Positions 9,147 through 20,633 of a stretch of DNA of 64,000 nucleotides are shown one piece after another. Below the pieces are notes generated by a model that saw only the letters and a list, made by a program, of their open reading frames with translations, had not been told where the DNA came from and made no database searches. A program made the translations under genes and the position numbers. This stretch comes from Sphingomonas desiccabilis (lineage in GTDB: Bacteria > Pseudomonadota > Alphaproteobacteria > Sphingomonadales > Sphingomonadaceae). Where the stretch lies: contig NZ_SDPT01000003.1 in assembly GCF_004135605.1 (NCBI RefSeq), forward strand, positions 450,164-514,163. The letters run 5' to 3'. Within the stretch, counting starts at the first letter, position 1; each line of letters opens with the position of its first letter.

Positions 9147-10355
9147 TTACTGGTCCACGTTGCCGGCGCCGGCCGGGTTGCCGGTTGCGCCCTGGGTGAC
9201 GGGAGTGGCGGTTTCGGTCGCGTTGACGGTCGGACCGTCACCGCCCGTGGGCGGCGTCGCCGTGTCGTCGACGCGGTCGGACGACGGCTGCGCCGGGGCC
9301 GCTGCGGACGGCTGGGCAGCGCCCGGCATGGTGCCGCCCTTGGCGCGGATCCAGGCCGCGAACTCGGCCGGGGGCACCGCATCGATGGCGATGGGCATAT
9401 AGGCGTGGCGCGCGCCGCACAGTTCGGAGCATTGGCCGAAATAGACGCCCGGCTCCTTGATGGTGAAGCTGGTCTCGTTCAACCGGCCGGGGATGGCATC
9501 GAGCTTCACCCAGAAGGACGGAATGGCCCAGCTGTGGATCACGTCGTTGGCGGTGGTGATCAGGCGGATCGGCACGCCGACCGGCAGCACGATGCGGTTG
9601 TCGGTGGCGAGCAGGCGCGGGCCGTCGGCATCGGTGCGATAGCGCTGGCCGGGGGCCACCTGGTCGCGCTCCTTGAGCATGTTGGCCGTGACCGACACGC
9701 CGCCGTTGTCCGGATATTCGTAGGTCCAGAACCACTGGTTGCCGATCGCCTTCAGCGTCACGGCGTTGTCGGGCGCAGGCTTGAACTGGTGGGCGAGCAG
9801 CCGGATCGAGGGCACGGCGAACACCGCCAGGATCAGCACCGGAACCGCGGTCCACAGGATCTCGATCGTGGTGTTGTGCGAGGTGCGCGACGGATTGGGG
9901 TGGGCGGCCGCGCGATAGCGGATCACCACCCACACCAGCAGCGCGAGCACCAACAGCACGATCAGGGTGATGACCGGCATCAGCAGGTTGTTGTGGAAGC
10001 GCGCGGCCTCCTCGCCATTTGGCGTGACCTGGTTCTGGATGCCGAGCACGCGCGGGCTCGGCTGGCCCTTGTTTTCGGTCGGGCGAAGCTTCGGGCTGCC
10101 GTCCGGGTTGAGCGTGGGGTCGGCGACGGCTCCGGCCGGCTGCGCGGCACCTGCAGTTGCAGGCGGCGTGACGCTGCCGTCGGGCTGAGCTTCTGCGGAT
10201 CCGGGCGGCGGCGCGCCCACCTGCGGTGCCGCTGCCTGCGTGCCCGCACTCGGCGGCACGGCGGGCGCCGCCGCATGACCGATCCCCGCCAGTGCCAAGC
10301 CGGCACCCAGCAAGACCAGCTTCAGTCCGGAAAGCCCCAGTCCAGCCATTCGCAT
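9147..10355 (-). CDS. ctaC: Cytochrome c oxidase subunit II
   Basis: 402 residues. After a signal-like helix comes about 80 residues of Ala/Pro/Gly-rich low-complexity sequence, then two membrane helices, then the cupredoxin domain with the complete CuA motif in FGQCSELCGARHAYMPIAI. The C-terminus carries a further 60 or so residues rich in Ala, Pro and Thr. It takes electrons from cytochrome c. Start placed at ATG 10355, which puts GGGTGG 6-11 bases upstream; ATGs at 10361 and 10349 are alternatives. First gene of the cta cluster, divergent from pyrE with a 165-base gap. Confidence 0.94.
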   Translation of the reverse strand: MRMAGLGLSGLKLVLLGAGLALAGIGHAAAPAVPPSAGTQAAAPQVGAPPPGSAEAQPDGSVTPPATAGAAQPAGAVADPTLNPDGSPKLRPTENKGQPSPRVLGIQNQVTPNGEEAARFHNNLLMPVITLIVLLVLALLVWVVIRYRAAAHPNPSRTSHNTTIEILWTAVPVLILAVFAVPSIRLLAHQFKPAPDNAVTLKAIGNQWFWTYEYPDNGGVSVTANMLKERDQVAPGQRYRTDADGPRLLATDNRIVLPVGVPIRLITTANDVIHSWAIPSFWVKLDAIPGRLNETSFTIKEPGVYFGQCSELCGARHAYMPIAIDAVPPAEFAAWIRAKGGTMPGAAQPSAAAPAQPSSDRVDDTATPPTGGDGPTVNATETATPVTQGATGNPAGAGNVDQ

Positions 10356-10520
10356 CCCCATCCACCCGTTTTGTCGCGCGGGCTTGCGCATCCGGAGCCC
10401 CCGGAAAAAGGCCCAGTTGAGGGGTATAGGCAGCGTTTTGCCGTGCCTCAAGCGCGTACCGGCTCTTTTTGCCGCCCCGATTGCCGCGCCGCACGGCTGC
10501 GCCTAGAGAGGGCTCCGACC

Positions 10521-11105
10521 ATGACAGACGACGACATCCTGGCGGAATTCCGCGCGGCCGAGGCCCTGCTGGAAGGGCATTTCATTCTCTCCTCCGGGCG
10601 CCACAGCGCACGCTATCTCCAGTGCGCGCGCGTGCTGATGGACCCCCGGCGCGGCGCCCGATTGGCGGACGAACTCGCCGCCCGCCTGCCGAGCGACGTG
10701 CGCAGCGCGATCGACGCGGTCGTGTCGCCCGCGATGGGCGGCGTCATCGCGGGCCACGAGATGGGCCGGTCGCTGGGGCGCCCGGCGATGTTCCTGGAGC
10801 GGCCGACCGGCACGTTCGAGCTGCGCCGCGGCTTCCGCCTCGATCCGGGCACGCGCGTGCTGATGATGGAGGACGTGGTCACCACCGGCCTTTCCTCACG
10901 TGAGGCGATCGCGGCGATTCGCGCCGCGGGCGGCCAGGTTGTTGCTGCTGCGGCACTGGTGGACCGCTCCAACGGTCAGGCGGATCTTGGCGTACCCTTC
11001 TATCCGCTCATCCGGCTGGAGGTCCCGAGCTACGAGGCCGATGCCCTGCCGCCGGAACTGGCCGCGATCCCTGCGATCAAGCCGGGGAGCAGGGCTGCGG
11101 CGTGA
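10521..11105 (+). CDS. pyrE: Orotate phosphoribosyltransferase
   Basis: 194 residues. The PRPP-binding loop is [12 protein letters not shown] (about residues 115-126), and the N-terminal [15 protein letters not shown] block is typical of PyrE. It makes orotidine monophosphate from orotate and PRPP in pyrimidine synthesis. The ATG at 10521 follows a purine-rich AGAGAGGG about 8 bases upstream. It heads a chain of five genes, each overlapping the next by four bases. Confidence 0.95.
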   Translation: MTDDDILAEFRAAEALLEGHFILSSGRHSARYLQCARVLMDPRRGARLADELAARLPSDVRSAIDAVVSPAMGGVIAGHEMGRSLGRPAMFLERPTGTFELRRGFRLDPGTRVLMMEDVVTTGLSSREAIAAIRAAGGQVVAAAALVDRSNGQADLGVPFYPLIRLEVPSYEADALPPELAAIPAIKPGSRAAA

Positions 11106-11830
11106 CGGGGTCGATCCGCCTCGGCGTCAACATCGACCATGTCGCGACCGTCCGGAACGCGCGCGGCAGCGGCTATCCCGATCCGGTGCGCGCCGCGCTT
11201 CTGGCGGCAGAAGCCGGCGCCCAGGGCATCACCGCGCATCTGCGCGAGGATCGCCGCCACATCACCGACGCCGACATCGCGCGCCTCTCCGCCGAGCTGC
11301 CGGTGCCGCTGAACCTGGAAATGGCCGCGACCGAAGAGATGCTCGGCATCGCGCTGCGCCATCGTCCCCATGCCGCATGCATCGTCCCCGAGAAGCGCGA
11401 GGAACGCACCACCGAAGGCGGGTTGGACGCCGCGGGCCAGTTCGATCTCCTGGCGCCCATGGTCGCGACGCTGCGGGATGCCGGGATCCGCGTGTCGCTG
11501 TTCATCGAGCCCGAGGCGGCGCAGATCGACGCCGCGGTCCGGCTGGGTGCACCGGTCGTCGAGCTTCACACCGGCCGCTACGCCGAGCTGGACGAGGCCG
11601 CCCGCGAAGCGGAGCTCAAGCGGCTCGCCGACGCCGCGGCGCTGGCCGCCAAGAACGGCATCGAGGTGCATGCCGGCCACGGGCTGACCTTCGACAATGT
11701 CGTCCCGATCGCCGCGATCCCCCAGCTACGCGAACTCAACATCGGGCATTTCCTGATCGGCGAGGCGATCTTCGACGGTCTTGCGCCGGTGGTCGCGCGG
11801 ATGCGCGCGCTGATGGACGCCGCGCGGTGA
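11102..11830 (+). CDS. pdxJ: Pyridoxine 5'-phosphate synthase
   Basis: 242 residues, TIM-barrel PdxJ family. The N-terminal [16 protein letters not shown] signature and the catalytic-region LHTGRYA and GHGLTFDN segments are present. It condenses 1-deoxyxylulose 5-phosphate with 3-amino-2-oxopropyl phosphate to make pyridoxine phosphate. The GTG start overlaps the pyrE stop (GTGA). The pdxJ-acpS-lepB order that follows is widespread in proteobacteria. Confidence 0.96.
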   Translation: MTGSIRLGVNIDHVATVRNARGSGYPDPVRAALLAAEAGAQGITAHLREDRRHITDADIARLSAELPVPLNLEMAATEEMLGIALRHRPHAACIVPEKREERTTEGGLDAAGQFDLLAPMVATLRDAGIRVSLFIEPEAAQIDAAVRLGAPVVELHTGRYAELDEAAREAELKRLADAAALAAKNGIEVHAGHGLTFDNVVPIAAIPQLRELNIGHFLIGEAIFDGLAPVVARMRALMDAAR

Positions 11831-12246
11831 TCGTCGGGCTCGGCTCCGACCTCTGCAACATCGAGCGCATCCAGAATTCGCTCGACCGGTTCGGCGAGCG
11901 GTTCATCCAGCGCGTCTTCACCAACGTGGAGCAGGCCAAGGCCGCACGCCGGCCCTTCACCCGCGCGGGCACCTTCGCCAAGCGCTTCGCCGCCAAGGAG
12001 GCGTTCTCCAAGGCGGTCGGCACCGGCTTCAACCGCGGCGTGTTCATGCGCGACATCGGCGTGGTCAACGCGCCTTCGGGCGCACCGACGCTGGCGCTTT
12101 CGGGTGGAGCCAAGGCGGCGCTCGATGCGTTGATCCCGCCGGGGCACGTCCCCAAGATTCACCTGACGCTCACCGACGACCATCCCTGGGCGCAGGCGTT
12201 CGTTATCATCGAGGCGCTGCCCGGCGCCCAGCAGGAAGTCCGATGA
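11827..12246 (+). CDS. acpS: Holo-[acyl-carrier-protein] synthase
   Basis: 139 residues from a GTG start inside the pdxJ stop. It has both AcpS signatures: [12 protein letters not shown] at the N-terminus (magnesium aspartate) and [18 protein letters not shown] in the middle. It transfers 4'-phosphopantetheine from CoA to acyl carrier protein. The gene is overlapped by four bases at both ends and so is likely translated in a coupled fashion. Confidence 0.95.
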   Translation: MIVGLGSDLCNIERIQNSLDRFGERFIQRVFTNVEQAKAARRPFTRAGTFAKRFAAKEAFSKAVGTGFNRGVFMRDIGVVNAPSGAPTLALSGGAKAALDALIPPGHVPKIHLTLTDDHPWAQAFVIIEALPGAQQEVR

Positions 12247-13112
12247 CCGGAGAGGACCTGGCGCTGCCGTCCGAAACCCACCAGCCGTCCCGAACGACGC
12301 GCCGACCCACCGACTGGGGAGCGGAGATCCGCAACCTGCTAGTGCTGATCCTGGCGGTGCTCGGCTTTCACAGCCTGATCGCCAAGCCTTTCTACATCCC
12401 GTCGGAATCGATGATGCCGGGGCTGCTGGTCGGCGATCGCCTAGTGGTGACCAAATACCCCTATGGCTATTCGTTCGTCACCCCCGCCTTCCACCTGCTG
12501 CCCTTTTTCCACGGCCGGCTGTTCGGCAGCCTGCCCGAGCGCGGCGACGTCGTGATCGTGACGCCGCCGGGCACCAAGACCGACTATATCAAGCGGGTGA
12601 TCGGCCTGCCGGGGGACCGGGTGCAGGTGTCGGGCGGCATGCTCTACCTCAACGGCAAGCCGGTCGAGCGGCGTGCGGTCGGCGACCGGATGATCCCGAT
12701 CGACGCCAACACCCATTGCCCGGCCTGGCAATATCCGGGAGCACAGGTGCGGGGTGCTGCGGGGGAAGCATTCTGCCGTCTGCCGATCTATCGCGAGACG
12801 CTGCCTAACGGGCGCTCCTATGACACGATCGACGCGGTACAGGGCTCCATCGGCGACAATTTCGGGCCGATCACCGTACCTGCCGACCATGTCTTCCTGA
12901 TGGGGGACAATCGCGACAACAGCGCCGACAGCCGCTTCCCGCTGGCTGAGCAGGGGCTGGGCGGCCCGGTACCCTGGGAGAATATCGGCGGTCGCGCCGA
13001 GTTCATCACCTTCTCGCTCGACGGGACGACGAGCCTGAACCCCTTGACCTGGTGGTCGTCGCTGCGCGGTGGCCGTGCAGGGACCTCGCTGCATCCGGAA
13101 CGCGCCCAATGA
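12243..13112 (+). CDS. lepB: Signal peptidase I
   Basis: 289 residues. One membrane helix (about 30-48) precedes the catalytic domain. The serine is S56 in [15 protein letters not shown], the lysine K117 in [12 protein letters not shown], and the C-terminal box [12 protein letters not shown] is intact. It removes signal peptides from exported proteins at the periplasmic face. ATG overlaps the acpS stop. In many proteobacteria rnc and era follow lepB; here the next gene is an AI-2E family permease. Confidence 0.96.
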   Translation: MTGEDLALPSETHQPSRTTRRPTDWGAEIRNLLVLILAVLGFHSLIAKPFYIPSESMMPGLLVGDRLVVTKYPYGYSFVTPAFHLLPFFHGRLFGSLPERGDVVIVTPPGTKTDYIKRVIGLPGDRVQVSGGMLYLNGKPVERRAVGDRMIPIDANTHCPAWQYPGAQVRGAAGEAFCRLPIYRETLPNGRSYDTIDAVQGSIGDNFGPITVPADHVFLMGDNRDNSADSRFPLAEQGLGGPVPWENIGGRAEFITFSLDGTTSLNPLTWWSSLRGGRAGTSLHPERAQ

Positions 13113-14212
13113 GCAAGTACGAGCGGGTGGAGGTCGAGCGCGCGCCCGGCCCGAACGAACTGCGCGATCCGCTGGTGCGGGCGGAGCTGCGCCGCGCCTC
13201 CGTCTGGTTCGGCCTGGCGATCGCCGCCGGCCTGGTGGTGCTGCTGATCCAGCCGCTGCTCATCATCTTCGGCGGGCTGGTGTTCGCCGCAATGCTGGAC
13301 GGCGGCGTGCGGCTGCTCGGGCGGGTGCTGCCGATCGGGCGCGGGCTGCGGCTGATGATCGTCGTGCTGCTGGCCCTCGCCTTCATTCTCGGCACCTTCT
13401 ATCTCACCGGCGTGCAGATCGCTGCCCAGGCGGAGCAGTTGCGCTCCACGCTGGAGGTTCAGGGTAATCGCCTGATCGCCTGGGCCAACGGCATGGGGCT
13501 GATGCCCGGGCGCGCGGACCTGAGCGGACTCGCGCAACAGGCGATGGGATCCGTCGGACGGCTCACCTCCGCGGTGGGCACGGTGTTCGGCGCGTTCACC
13601 AGCCTGTTCATGATCATGGTCATCGGGCTGTTCGTGGCGATGGAGCCGCGCATCTACGACCGCGGCCTTCAGTGGATGGTGCCGGTCGGCAATCGTGCCG
13701 AGTTCGCCGTCACCATCAATCGCATGGCCACGACCATGCGCCGGCTGCTGGCGGGCCGGCTGGCCGGAATGCTGTTCGAAGGCGCGCTCACCTGGTTGCT
13801 GCTGTGGATCGCGGGCGTGCCGATGGCGCTGCTGCTGGGCATCATCACGGGCTTGCTCGCCTTCATCCCCAACATCGGCGCGTTCATCAGCGGTGTGCTG
13901 ATGGTTGCGGTGGGTTTCAGCGCCGGGGTCGACACCGGGCTGTGGGCGATCGTGATCTATTTCGTGGTGCAGACCTTTGACGGCTATGTGCTGCTGCCGA
14001 TCGTGGCCCGCCGCACGGTAGACCTGCCCCCGGCGCTCACGCTGTCGTCCCAGATCCTGGCATCGACGCTGTTCGGCATCCTGGGTCTGGCACTAGCCGA
14101 TCCGATGGTGGCGATGATCAAGGTTGCGCTGGAGCGCGAGTCGGAGCGCGCCGCCAACGCGGGCGTCCGGATGAACGACGAGGACGAAGACGAAGCGCCA
14201 GCACGGGCTTGA
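13109..14212 (+). CDS. AI-2E family transporter
   Basis: 367 residues with around eight membrane helices and the PF01594 pattern: an amphipathic middle part (QIAAQAEQLRSTLEVQGNRL) and the C-terminal helices GIITGLLAFIPNIGAFISG and VVQTFDGYVLLPIVARRTVDLPP. Members export autoinducer-2, sodium or other small molecules, so the substrate is unknown. The ATG at 13109 overlaps the lepB stop (ATGA); a longer reading from 13052 is out of register with the family. Last gene of the pyrE chain. Confidence 0.9.
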   Translation: MSKYERVEVERAPGPNELRDPLVRAELRRASVWFGLAIAAGLVVLLIQPLLIIFGGLVFAAMLDGGVRLLGRVLPIGRGLRLMIVVLLALAFILGTFYLTGVQIAAQAEQLRSTLEVQGNRLIAWANGMGLMPGRADLSGLAQQAMGSVGRLTSAVGTVFGAFTSLFMIMVIGLFVAMEPRIYDRGLQWMVPVGNRAEFAVTINRMATTMRRLLAGRLAGMLFEGALTWLLLWIAGVPMALLLGIITGLLAFIPNIGAFISGVLMVAVGFSAGVDTGLWAIVIYFVVQTFDGYVLLPIVARRTVDLPPALTLSSQILASTLFGILGLALADPMVAMIKVALERESERAANAGVRMNDEDEDEAPARA

Positions 14213-14222
14213 GGCTAAAAAA

Positions 14223-14247
14223 GGGGAGGCGACGGATGCGCCTCCCC
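14223..14247 (-). terminator. Intrinsic terminator for the M49-like peptidase gene
   Basis: Inverted repeat ggggaggcg / cgcctcccc with a 7-base loop. On the minus strand the hairpin is followed by TTTTTTAGCC, a good U-run, six bases after the peptidase stop. On the plus strand it lies ten bases after the AI-2E gene but has no T-run, so its effect there is doubtful. Confidence 0.8.
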
Positions 14248-14253
14248 ATCCGG

Positions 14254-15945
<1,692 letters not shown>

Positions 15946-15977
15946 AACAAACAACCTTGGTGGTGGAGTCCAGGAGA

Positions 15978-18584
15978 TCAGGCGGCGAGGCTCTTGCTCA
16001 CCTGCTCGAGCATGTCCTTGGACAAACCCGGCGAGGCGAGGATTTGCTCCAGCGCGGCGCGCATCGCCTGCTGCCGGGCAGGATCGAAGCGGCGCCAGCG
16101 GCCGAGCGGCGGCATCATCTTGGCCGCGGTCTGCGGGTTCAGCCGATCGAGCGCGATCAGCTGCTGCACGAAGAAGCGGTAGCCGCGGCCGTCGGCTGCA
16201 TGGAAGGCGCGCTGGTTGACCCCGAACGCGCCGACCAGCGCGCGCGCCCGGTTCGGGTTGGCCAGGGTGAAGTCGCGGTGGCCGGCAAGCTCCACCACCC
16301 GTTCGGGCGTATCGTCGCGGGTCGACAGCGCCTGGGTCGAGAACCACTTGTCCAGCACCAGCGGATTGTCCCGGTAGCGATTGTAGAAGATGTCGAGCGC
16401 GGCGACCCGCTGGTCCCAGGGACCGTTCACCAGCGTCATCAGCGCGCCCTGGCGGTCGGTCATGTTGTCGGCATGCTCGAACTGGGCGAAGGCGAGCTCG
16501 CCGATGTCGGGGGCACCCGAGGCGGCGAGATAGCCGAGCGCGACCGTCTTCAGGCGGCGCTTTCCCTTGGCCTCCGGCGAATATTCGAACGCACCGCCGC
16601 GCGTATCCTCATAAGCTTGGCGCCAGTCGCGTTCGAGGGCGCGGCCGATGTCGCGGCGCAGGGCTTCCCGCGCGCGGAAGATTGCGTCCGGGTCCACGAT
16701 CGGGAGCTGGTCGCCGATGAAGTTGTCGGAAGGGAGCAGCACCGCCTCTGCGACGAAGGCGCGGTCGAGCTCCGGGTTGCGCAGCGTCTCGCGCACGGCA
16801 TCCACCACCGCGCCGTGGTCGCCGCGCCCGCTCGCCACCGACGCGACCAGCGTGTCCAGCATCAGCTGCTGCATCGCCTCATAGCGGGCGAAGGGATCGT
16901 CGTCGTGGGCGGAAAGGAAGGCGAGGTCTGCAGGCGTTCGGTTGGTATCGACGATCACCGGCGCGGAAAAGCCGCGGTTGATCGACAGCACCGGCCGCTC
17001 GGTGACCGCCTCGAAGCGCAGCGTCGCCTCCGCGTCGGACAGCAACACCAGCTGTTCGTCGCCCAGCGGCCGGCCGGTGTTGCCGCCGAACAGCCGCAGC
17101 TTGAGCGGCAGCACCATCGGCTGCTTGTCCGGCTGGCCGGGGGTGGGTGGAACCATCTGCGCGAGGTGCAGCGTCGCGGTGCCGCCGCCCGGCTCGTGTT
17201 CCAGCGTGGCGGTGACCCGCGGCGTCCCGGCCTGCGCATACCAGAGGCGGAATTGCGCGAGGTCCACCCCGTTCGCCTCCTCCATGGAGGCGACGAAGTC
17301 CTCGCAGGTGGCGGCCGTGCCGTCGAAGCGGTCGAAATAGAGATCGGTGCCGGCGCGGAACCGCTGCGGCCCCAGCATGGTGTGGAGCATCCGCACCACT
17401 TCCGCGCCCTTGTTGTAGATGGTGGCGGTGTAGAAGTTGGAAATCTCCAGATAGCTGTCCGGGCGGATCGGGTGCGCGAGCGGCCCTGCGTCCTCCGGGA
17501 ACTGGGCGGCGCGCAAGCTCCGCACGTCCTCGATCCGCTTTACCGCGGCCGAGCCCTGGTCCGCCGAGAAGCCCTGGTCGCGAAACACGGTGAAGCCTTC
17601 CTTCAAGGAAAGCTGGAACCAGTCGCGGCAGGTGACGCGGTTGCCCGACCAATTGTGGAAATACTCGTGCGCCACGACGGCGGCGACCGCGTCATAGTCG
17701 TGGTCGGTCGCGGTGTCCGGATCGGCCAGGATGTAGCGCGAGTTGAAGATGTTGAGGCCTTTGTTCTCCATCGCGCCGAAATTGAAGTCGTCGACGGCGA
17801 CGATGTTGAACACGTCCAGGTCGTATTCGCGGCCATAGACGCGCTCATCCCAGGCCATCGACGTCTTGAGCGCGTCAAGCGCGTGATCGGTCTTCGCGAG
17901 GTCCTTTTCCCGCACCCAGATGGCGAGCTGCACCTCCCGTCCGCTGCCGGTCACGAAGGTGGCGCGGTTGGCGACCAGGTCGCCCGCGACCAGCGCGAAG
18001 AGGTAGGAGGGCTTGGGGAAGGGATCGTGCCACTCGGCCCAGTGGCGGCCGTCTTCCAGGTCACCGTGCGCGATCGGATCGCCGTTCGCGAGCAGCACGG
18101 GAAAGCGCGCCTTGTCCGCGGTCATCCGCACCGAATAGCGCGCGAGCACGTCGGGCCGGTCGGGGAAGAAGGTGATGCGGCGGAAGCCCTCCGCCTCGCA
18201 CTGGGTGCACAGGTTCCCGCCCGAGGCATAGAGCCCCATCAGCTGGGTGTTGCGTTCCGGCGCGATCGCCACTTCGGTGTCGACGACATGGGCGTCGCCG
18301 TCGAGGTCGATCACGAGCGCGTCGCCGTCCATGCGCCAGCGGTCGTTGCTGCTGGCCACCCCGTCGATCCCCACCGACAGCGGCTGGAGCCCGTCGCCGT
18401 CGAGGCGCAGCGGCCGGCCGTGGCCGCCGTTGCGCGTCACGTGCAGCTTCGCGCGCACCACGGTGCGGGCCGGATCGAGGTCGAAGCCGAGCGCGATCTC
18501 CGACACCCGCCAATCCGGCGCGCGATAGTCGCTGCGCAGGATCGGCGCTGGAGGCTGGTCGGGGGAACGGAGTGCGTCGGCCAT
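15978..18584 (-). CDS. pepN: Aminopeptidase N (M1 family)
   Basis: 868 residues, the size of bacterial PepN. The substrate-binding exopeptidase motif GAMENKG lies in DDFNFGAMENKGLNIFN, and the zinc site is HEYFHNWSGNRVTCRDW followed by the third ligand in LSLKEG. The C-terminal helical domain is complete. It removes N-terminal residues from peptides in the cytosol. The start is ATG 18584 (MADALRSPDQPP) with AAGGG just upstream; the reading continues open to 19706 but that part is antisense to the next gene. Same strand as, and 32 bases before, the M49-like gene. Confidence 0.95.
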   Translation of the reverse strand: MADALRSPDQPPAPILRSDYRAPDWRVSEIALGFDLDPARTVVRAKLHVTRNGGHGRPLRLDGDGLQPLSVGIDGVASSNDRWRMDGDALVIDLDGDAHVVDTEVAIAPERNTQLMGLYASGGNLCTQCEAEGFRRITFFPDRPDVLARYSVRMTADKARFPVLLANGDPIAHGDLEDGRHWAEWHDPFPKPSYLFALVAGDLVANRATFVTGSGREVQLAIWVREKDLAKTDHALDALKTSMAWDERVYGREYDLDVFNIVAVDDFNFGAMENKGLNIFNSRYILADPDTATDHDYDAVAAVVAHEYFHNWSGNRVTCRDWFQLSLKEGFTVFRDQGFSADQGSAAVKRIEDVRSLRAAQFPEDAGPLAHPIRPDSYLEISNFYTATIYNKGAEVVRMLHTMLGPQRFRAGTDLYFDRFDGTAATCEDFVASMEEANGVDLAQFRLWYAQAGTPRVTATLEHEPGGGTATLHLAQMVPPTPGQPDKQPMVLPLKLRLFGGNTGRPLGDEQLVLLSDAEATLRFEAVTERPVLSINRGFSAPVIVDTNRTPADLAFLSAHDDDPFARYEAMQQLMLDTLVASVASGRGDHGAVVDAVRETLRNPELDRAFVAEAVLLPSDNFIGDQLPIVDPDAIFRAREALRRDIGRALERDWRQAYEDTRGGAFEYSPEAKGKRRLKTVALGYLAASGAPDIGELAFAQFEHADNMTDRQGALMTLVNGPWDQRVAALDIFYNRYRDNPLVLDKWFSTQALSTRDDTPERVVELAGHRDFTLANPNRARALVGAFGVNQRAFHAADGRGYRFFVQQLIALDRLNPQTAAKMMPPLGRWRRFDPARQQAMRAALEQILASPGLSKDMLEQVSKSLAA

Positions 18585-18689
18585 CGGAAAACCCTTGCGG
18601 AGCGGTCGGGGCCTGGGTGCGCGCGTGATTGCGTCGCACCGCGGCCCGCTGCATAGCCGACCCATATGCCCTCGACGCCAAGGATTCCA

Positions 18690-20444
18690 ATGCTGCGTAC
18701 CGTCCTGCCGCTCGTCGCCCTCGTCGCCACCGCTCCGATCGCATCCCCGGTCCTGGCCCAGAAGGCCAAGCCTGCGCCGGCCGCGCAGCCCGTCGCCGAC
18801 GTCGCCCAGCGCAATGCGGCGGCGAACGCGCCGCTGCCCGCGGACCAGGCGGCGATGAAGGCGCATGTGCTGTTCCTCGCCTCCGACGCGATGCGCGGGC
18901 GCGAGGCGGGCTCCCCGGAATATGACATCGCCGCCAACTACGTGGCCTCGCAATTCTATGCGGCCGGGCTGCGGCCGGCGGGGGACCAGGGCAGCTACCT
19001 GCAGAAGGTGCCGCTGCTGAGCTACAAGCCGGCCGATAAGGGCGGGGTGGCGATCGGCGGCGAGCCGCTGGTCTTCGGGGAGGACTATATTCCTGCCGGC
19101 AATCCCGCGACGCCGCAGCTGGTAGTGGACGCACCGGTGGTGTTCGTCGGCTACGGCCTGGTCGCGCCGAGCATCGGTCGCGACGATTATTCGGGCGTGG
19201 ACGTGAAGGGCAAGATCGTGGCCATCGTGCCGGGAACGCCCGATGGCCTGAACGGAGAGGAGCGCGCTCACTTCGGCAGCCCTGCCACCAAGGCCGCGAT
19301 CGCCATGTCCAAGGGCGCGGTGGGGATCGTCACGCTGGAGACGCCGGAGGCGGCCAAGCAGCGGCCCTTCGCCAAGCTGGCCGAAAGCTGGAACCAGCCT
19401 CGCGTCACCTGGGTGAACCGCAACGGGATCGCCAACGTTCCCGCGCCTTCCACGCCGACGCTGGGCATGCTCAGCCAGGCCGCGACCGCCAAGCTGTTCG
19501 CGGGCGCCTCGACCAATTGGGAACAGGCCGCGGCTGCGCTGAAGGGTCCGGAGCGGTTCGAGCCCGTCGCGTTGCACAAGAACCTGTCCGTGCGGATGAG
19601 CACCACCAGCACGCCCTTCACCAGCTACAATGTCGCGGGCCTGCTGGTCGGGAGCGATCCGCAGGTCGGGGGCGAAGTGGTGGTGCTGACCGCGCACCTC
19701 GACCATGTCGGCGTCGGCACCGCGGTGAAGGGCGACAGCATCTATAACGGCGCGATGGACAATGCCGTCGGCGTGGCCTCGCTGATCGAGGAGGCGAAGC
19801 GGTTCCAGACCTCCGGGCAGCCGCCGCGTCGCAGCGTGCTGTTCCTCGCCGTCACCGCGGAGGAGAAGGGGCTGGTCGGTTCCGATTATTTCGCGAACAA
19901 TCCGACCCTCGCGAAGTCCGCGCTGGTGGCCAACGTCAACCTCGACATGCCGATCATCACCTACAAGTTCACCGACGTGATCGCGTTCGGGGCGGATCGT
20001 TCGACGCTTGGCCCGATCGTGCGGCGGGCGGCGGCGCAGGCGGGGGCGAGCTTCTCACCAGATCCCATGCCGGAGCAGGGCCTGTTCGTGCGCTCCGACC
20101 ATTATCGCTTCGTGCAGCAGGGCATCCCCTCGGTCTTCCTGTGGCCGGGCGAGGCCGGCGCGGGCAAGGCTGCGGTCGAGAAGTTCTTTGCCGAGCATTA
20201 CCACCAGCCCTCCGACGAAGTGGTGCAGGATCCCGCGATCGACTGGGAATCCGGCGCCCGGTTCATCAAGGTGAACTACCAGATCGCCCGCGACATCGCC
20301 GATGCGCCCGAACGGCCGGTCTGGAACCGGGGCGACTTCTTCGGGACGCTTTACGGCGGCATCGGCGCGGTGGAGCCCGTCGAGGCGCCCAAGGAAGATG
20401 CTCCCAAAGGACGCACTAACCTGCGACAATCGGTTACAAAGTAG
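18690..20444 (+). CDS. M28 family metallopeptidase with PA domain, exported
   Basis: 584 residues with signal peptide MLRTVLPLVALVATAPIASPVLAQ. A PA-like inserted domain (about 130-260) precedes the M28 catalytic domain: LTAHLDHVGVG (zinc), GAMDNAVGVAS (bridging aspartate), TAEEKGLVGS (catalytic glutamates) and the late histidine in EHYHQPSDE. It cleaves N-terminal residues from peptides outside the cytosol. The ATG at 18690 has AAGGA at ideal spacing; an upstream ATG at 18666 does not. Divergent from pepN. Confidence 0.9.
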   Translation: MLRTVLPLVALVATAPIASPVLAQKAKPAPAAQPVADVAQRNAAANAPLPADQAAMKAHVLFLASDAMRGREAGSPEYDIAANYVASQFYAAGLRPAGDQGSYLQKVPLLSYKPADKGGVAIGGEPLVFGEDYIPAGNPATPQLVVDAPVVFVGYGLVAPSIGRDDYSGVDVKGKIVAIVPGTPDGLNGEERAHFGSPATKAAIAMSKGAVGIVTLETPEAAKQRPFAKLAESWNQPRVTWVNRNGIANVPAPSTPTLGMLSQAATAKLFAGASTNWEQAAAALKGPERFEPVALHKNLSVRMSTTSTPFTSYNVAGLLVGSDPQVGGEVVVLTAHLDHVGVGTAVKGDSIYNGAMDNAVGVASLIEEAKRFQTSGQPPRRSVLFLAVTAEEKGLVGSDYFANNPTLAKSALVANVNLDMPIITYKFTDVIAFGADRSTLGPIVRRAAAQAGASFSPDPMPEQGLFVRSDHYRFVQQGIPSVFLWPGEAGAGKAAVEKFFAEHYHQPSDEVVQDPAIDWESGARFIKVNYQIARDIADAPERPVWNRGDFFGTLYGGIGAVEPVEAPKEDAPKGRTNLRQSVTK

Positions 20445-20633
20445 CGATTGCCAGCCCGCCGAGGCGGGGGCTAACAAGGCGCCCGTCCCTGCCCAGCGCC
20501 TCGGCGGACGGCCAGCGATGCCCAGAGCGCTAGCTCCGGGTTTGCGTCCGGCTGCTCCGTGCGGGGCCGCCCGTATCCCCGGCGCGTAGCCGCGGCCCTG
20601 GCCGTGGTGGCGTGCAACGACCAGGCTTTCGCT

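Noticed and set aside
8151..11105. 984-codon plus-strand frame covering ctaD/ctaC antisense and ending as pyrE
   Set aside because: Only the last 195 codons are pyrE. The rest is Arg/His/Asp/Gly-rich shadow of the oxidase genes, with no family features.
15957..18656. 899-codon plus-strand frame opposite pepN
   Set aside because: Antisense shadow; pepN is complete with its HEXXH and GAMEN motifs.
18585..19706. N-terminal extension of pepN
   Set aside because: The extra part is antisense to the M28 gene and has no resemblance to M1 peptidases; ATG 18584 has a good ribosome site.
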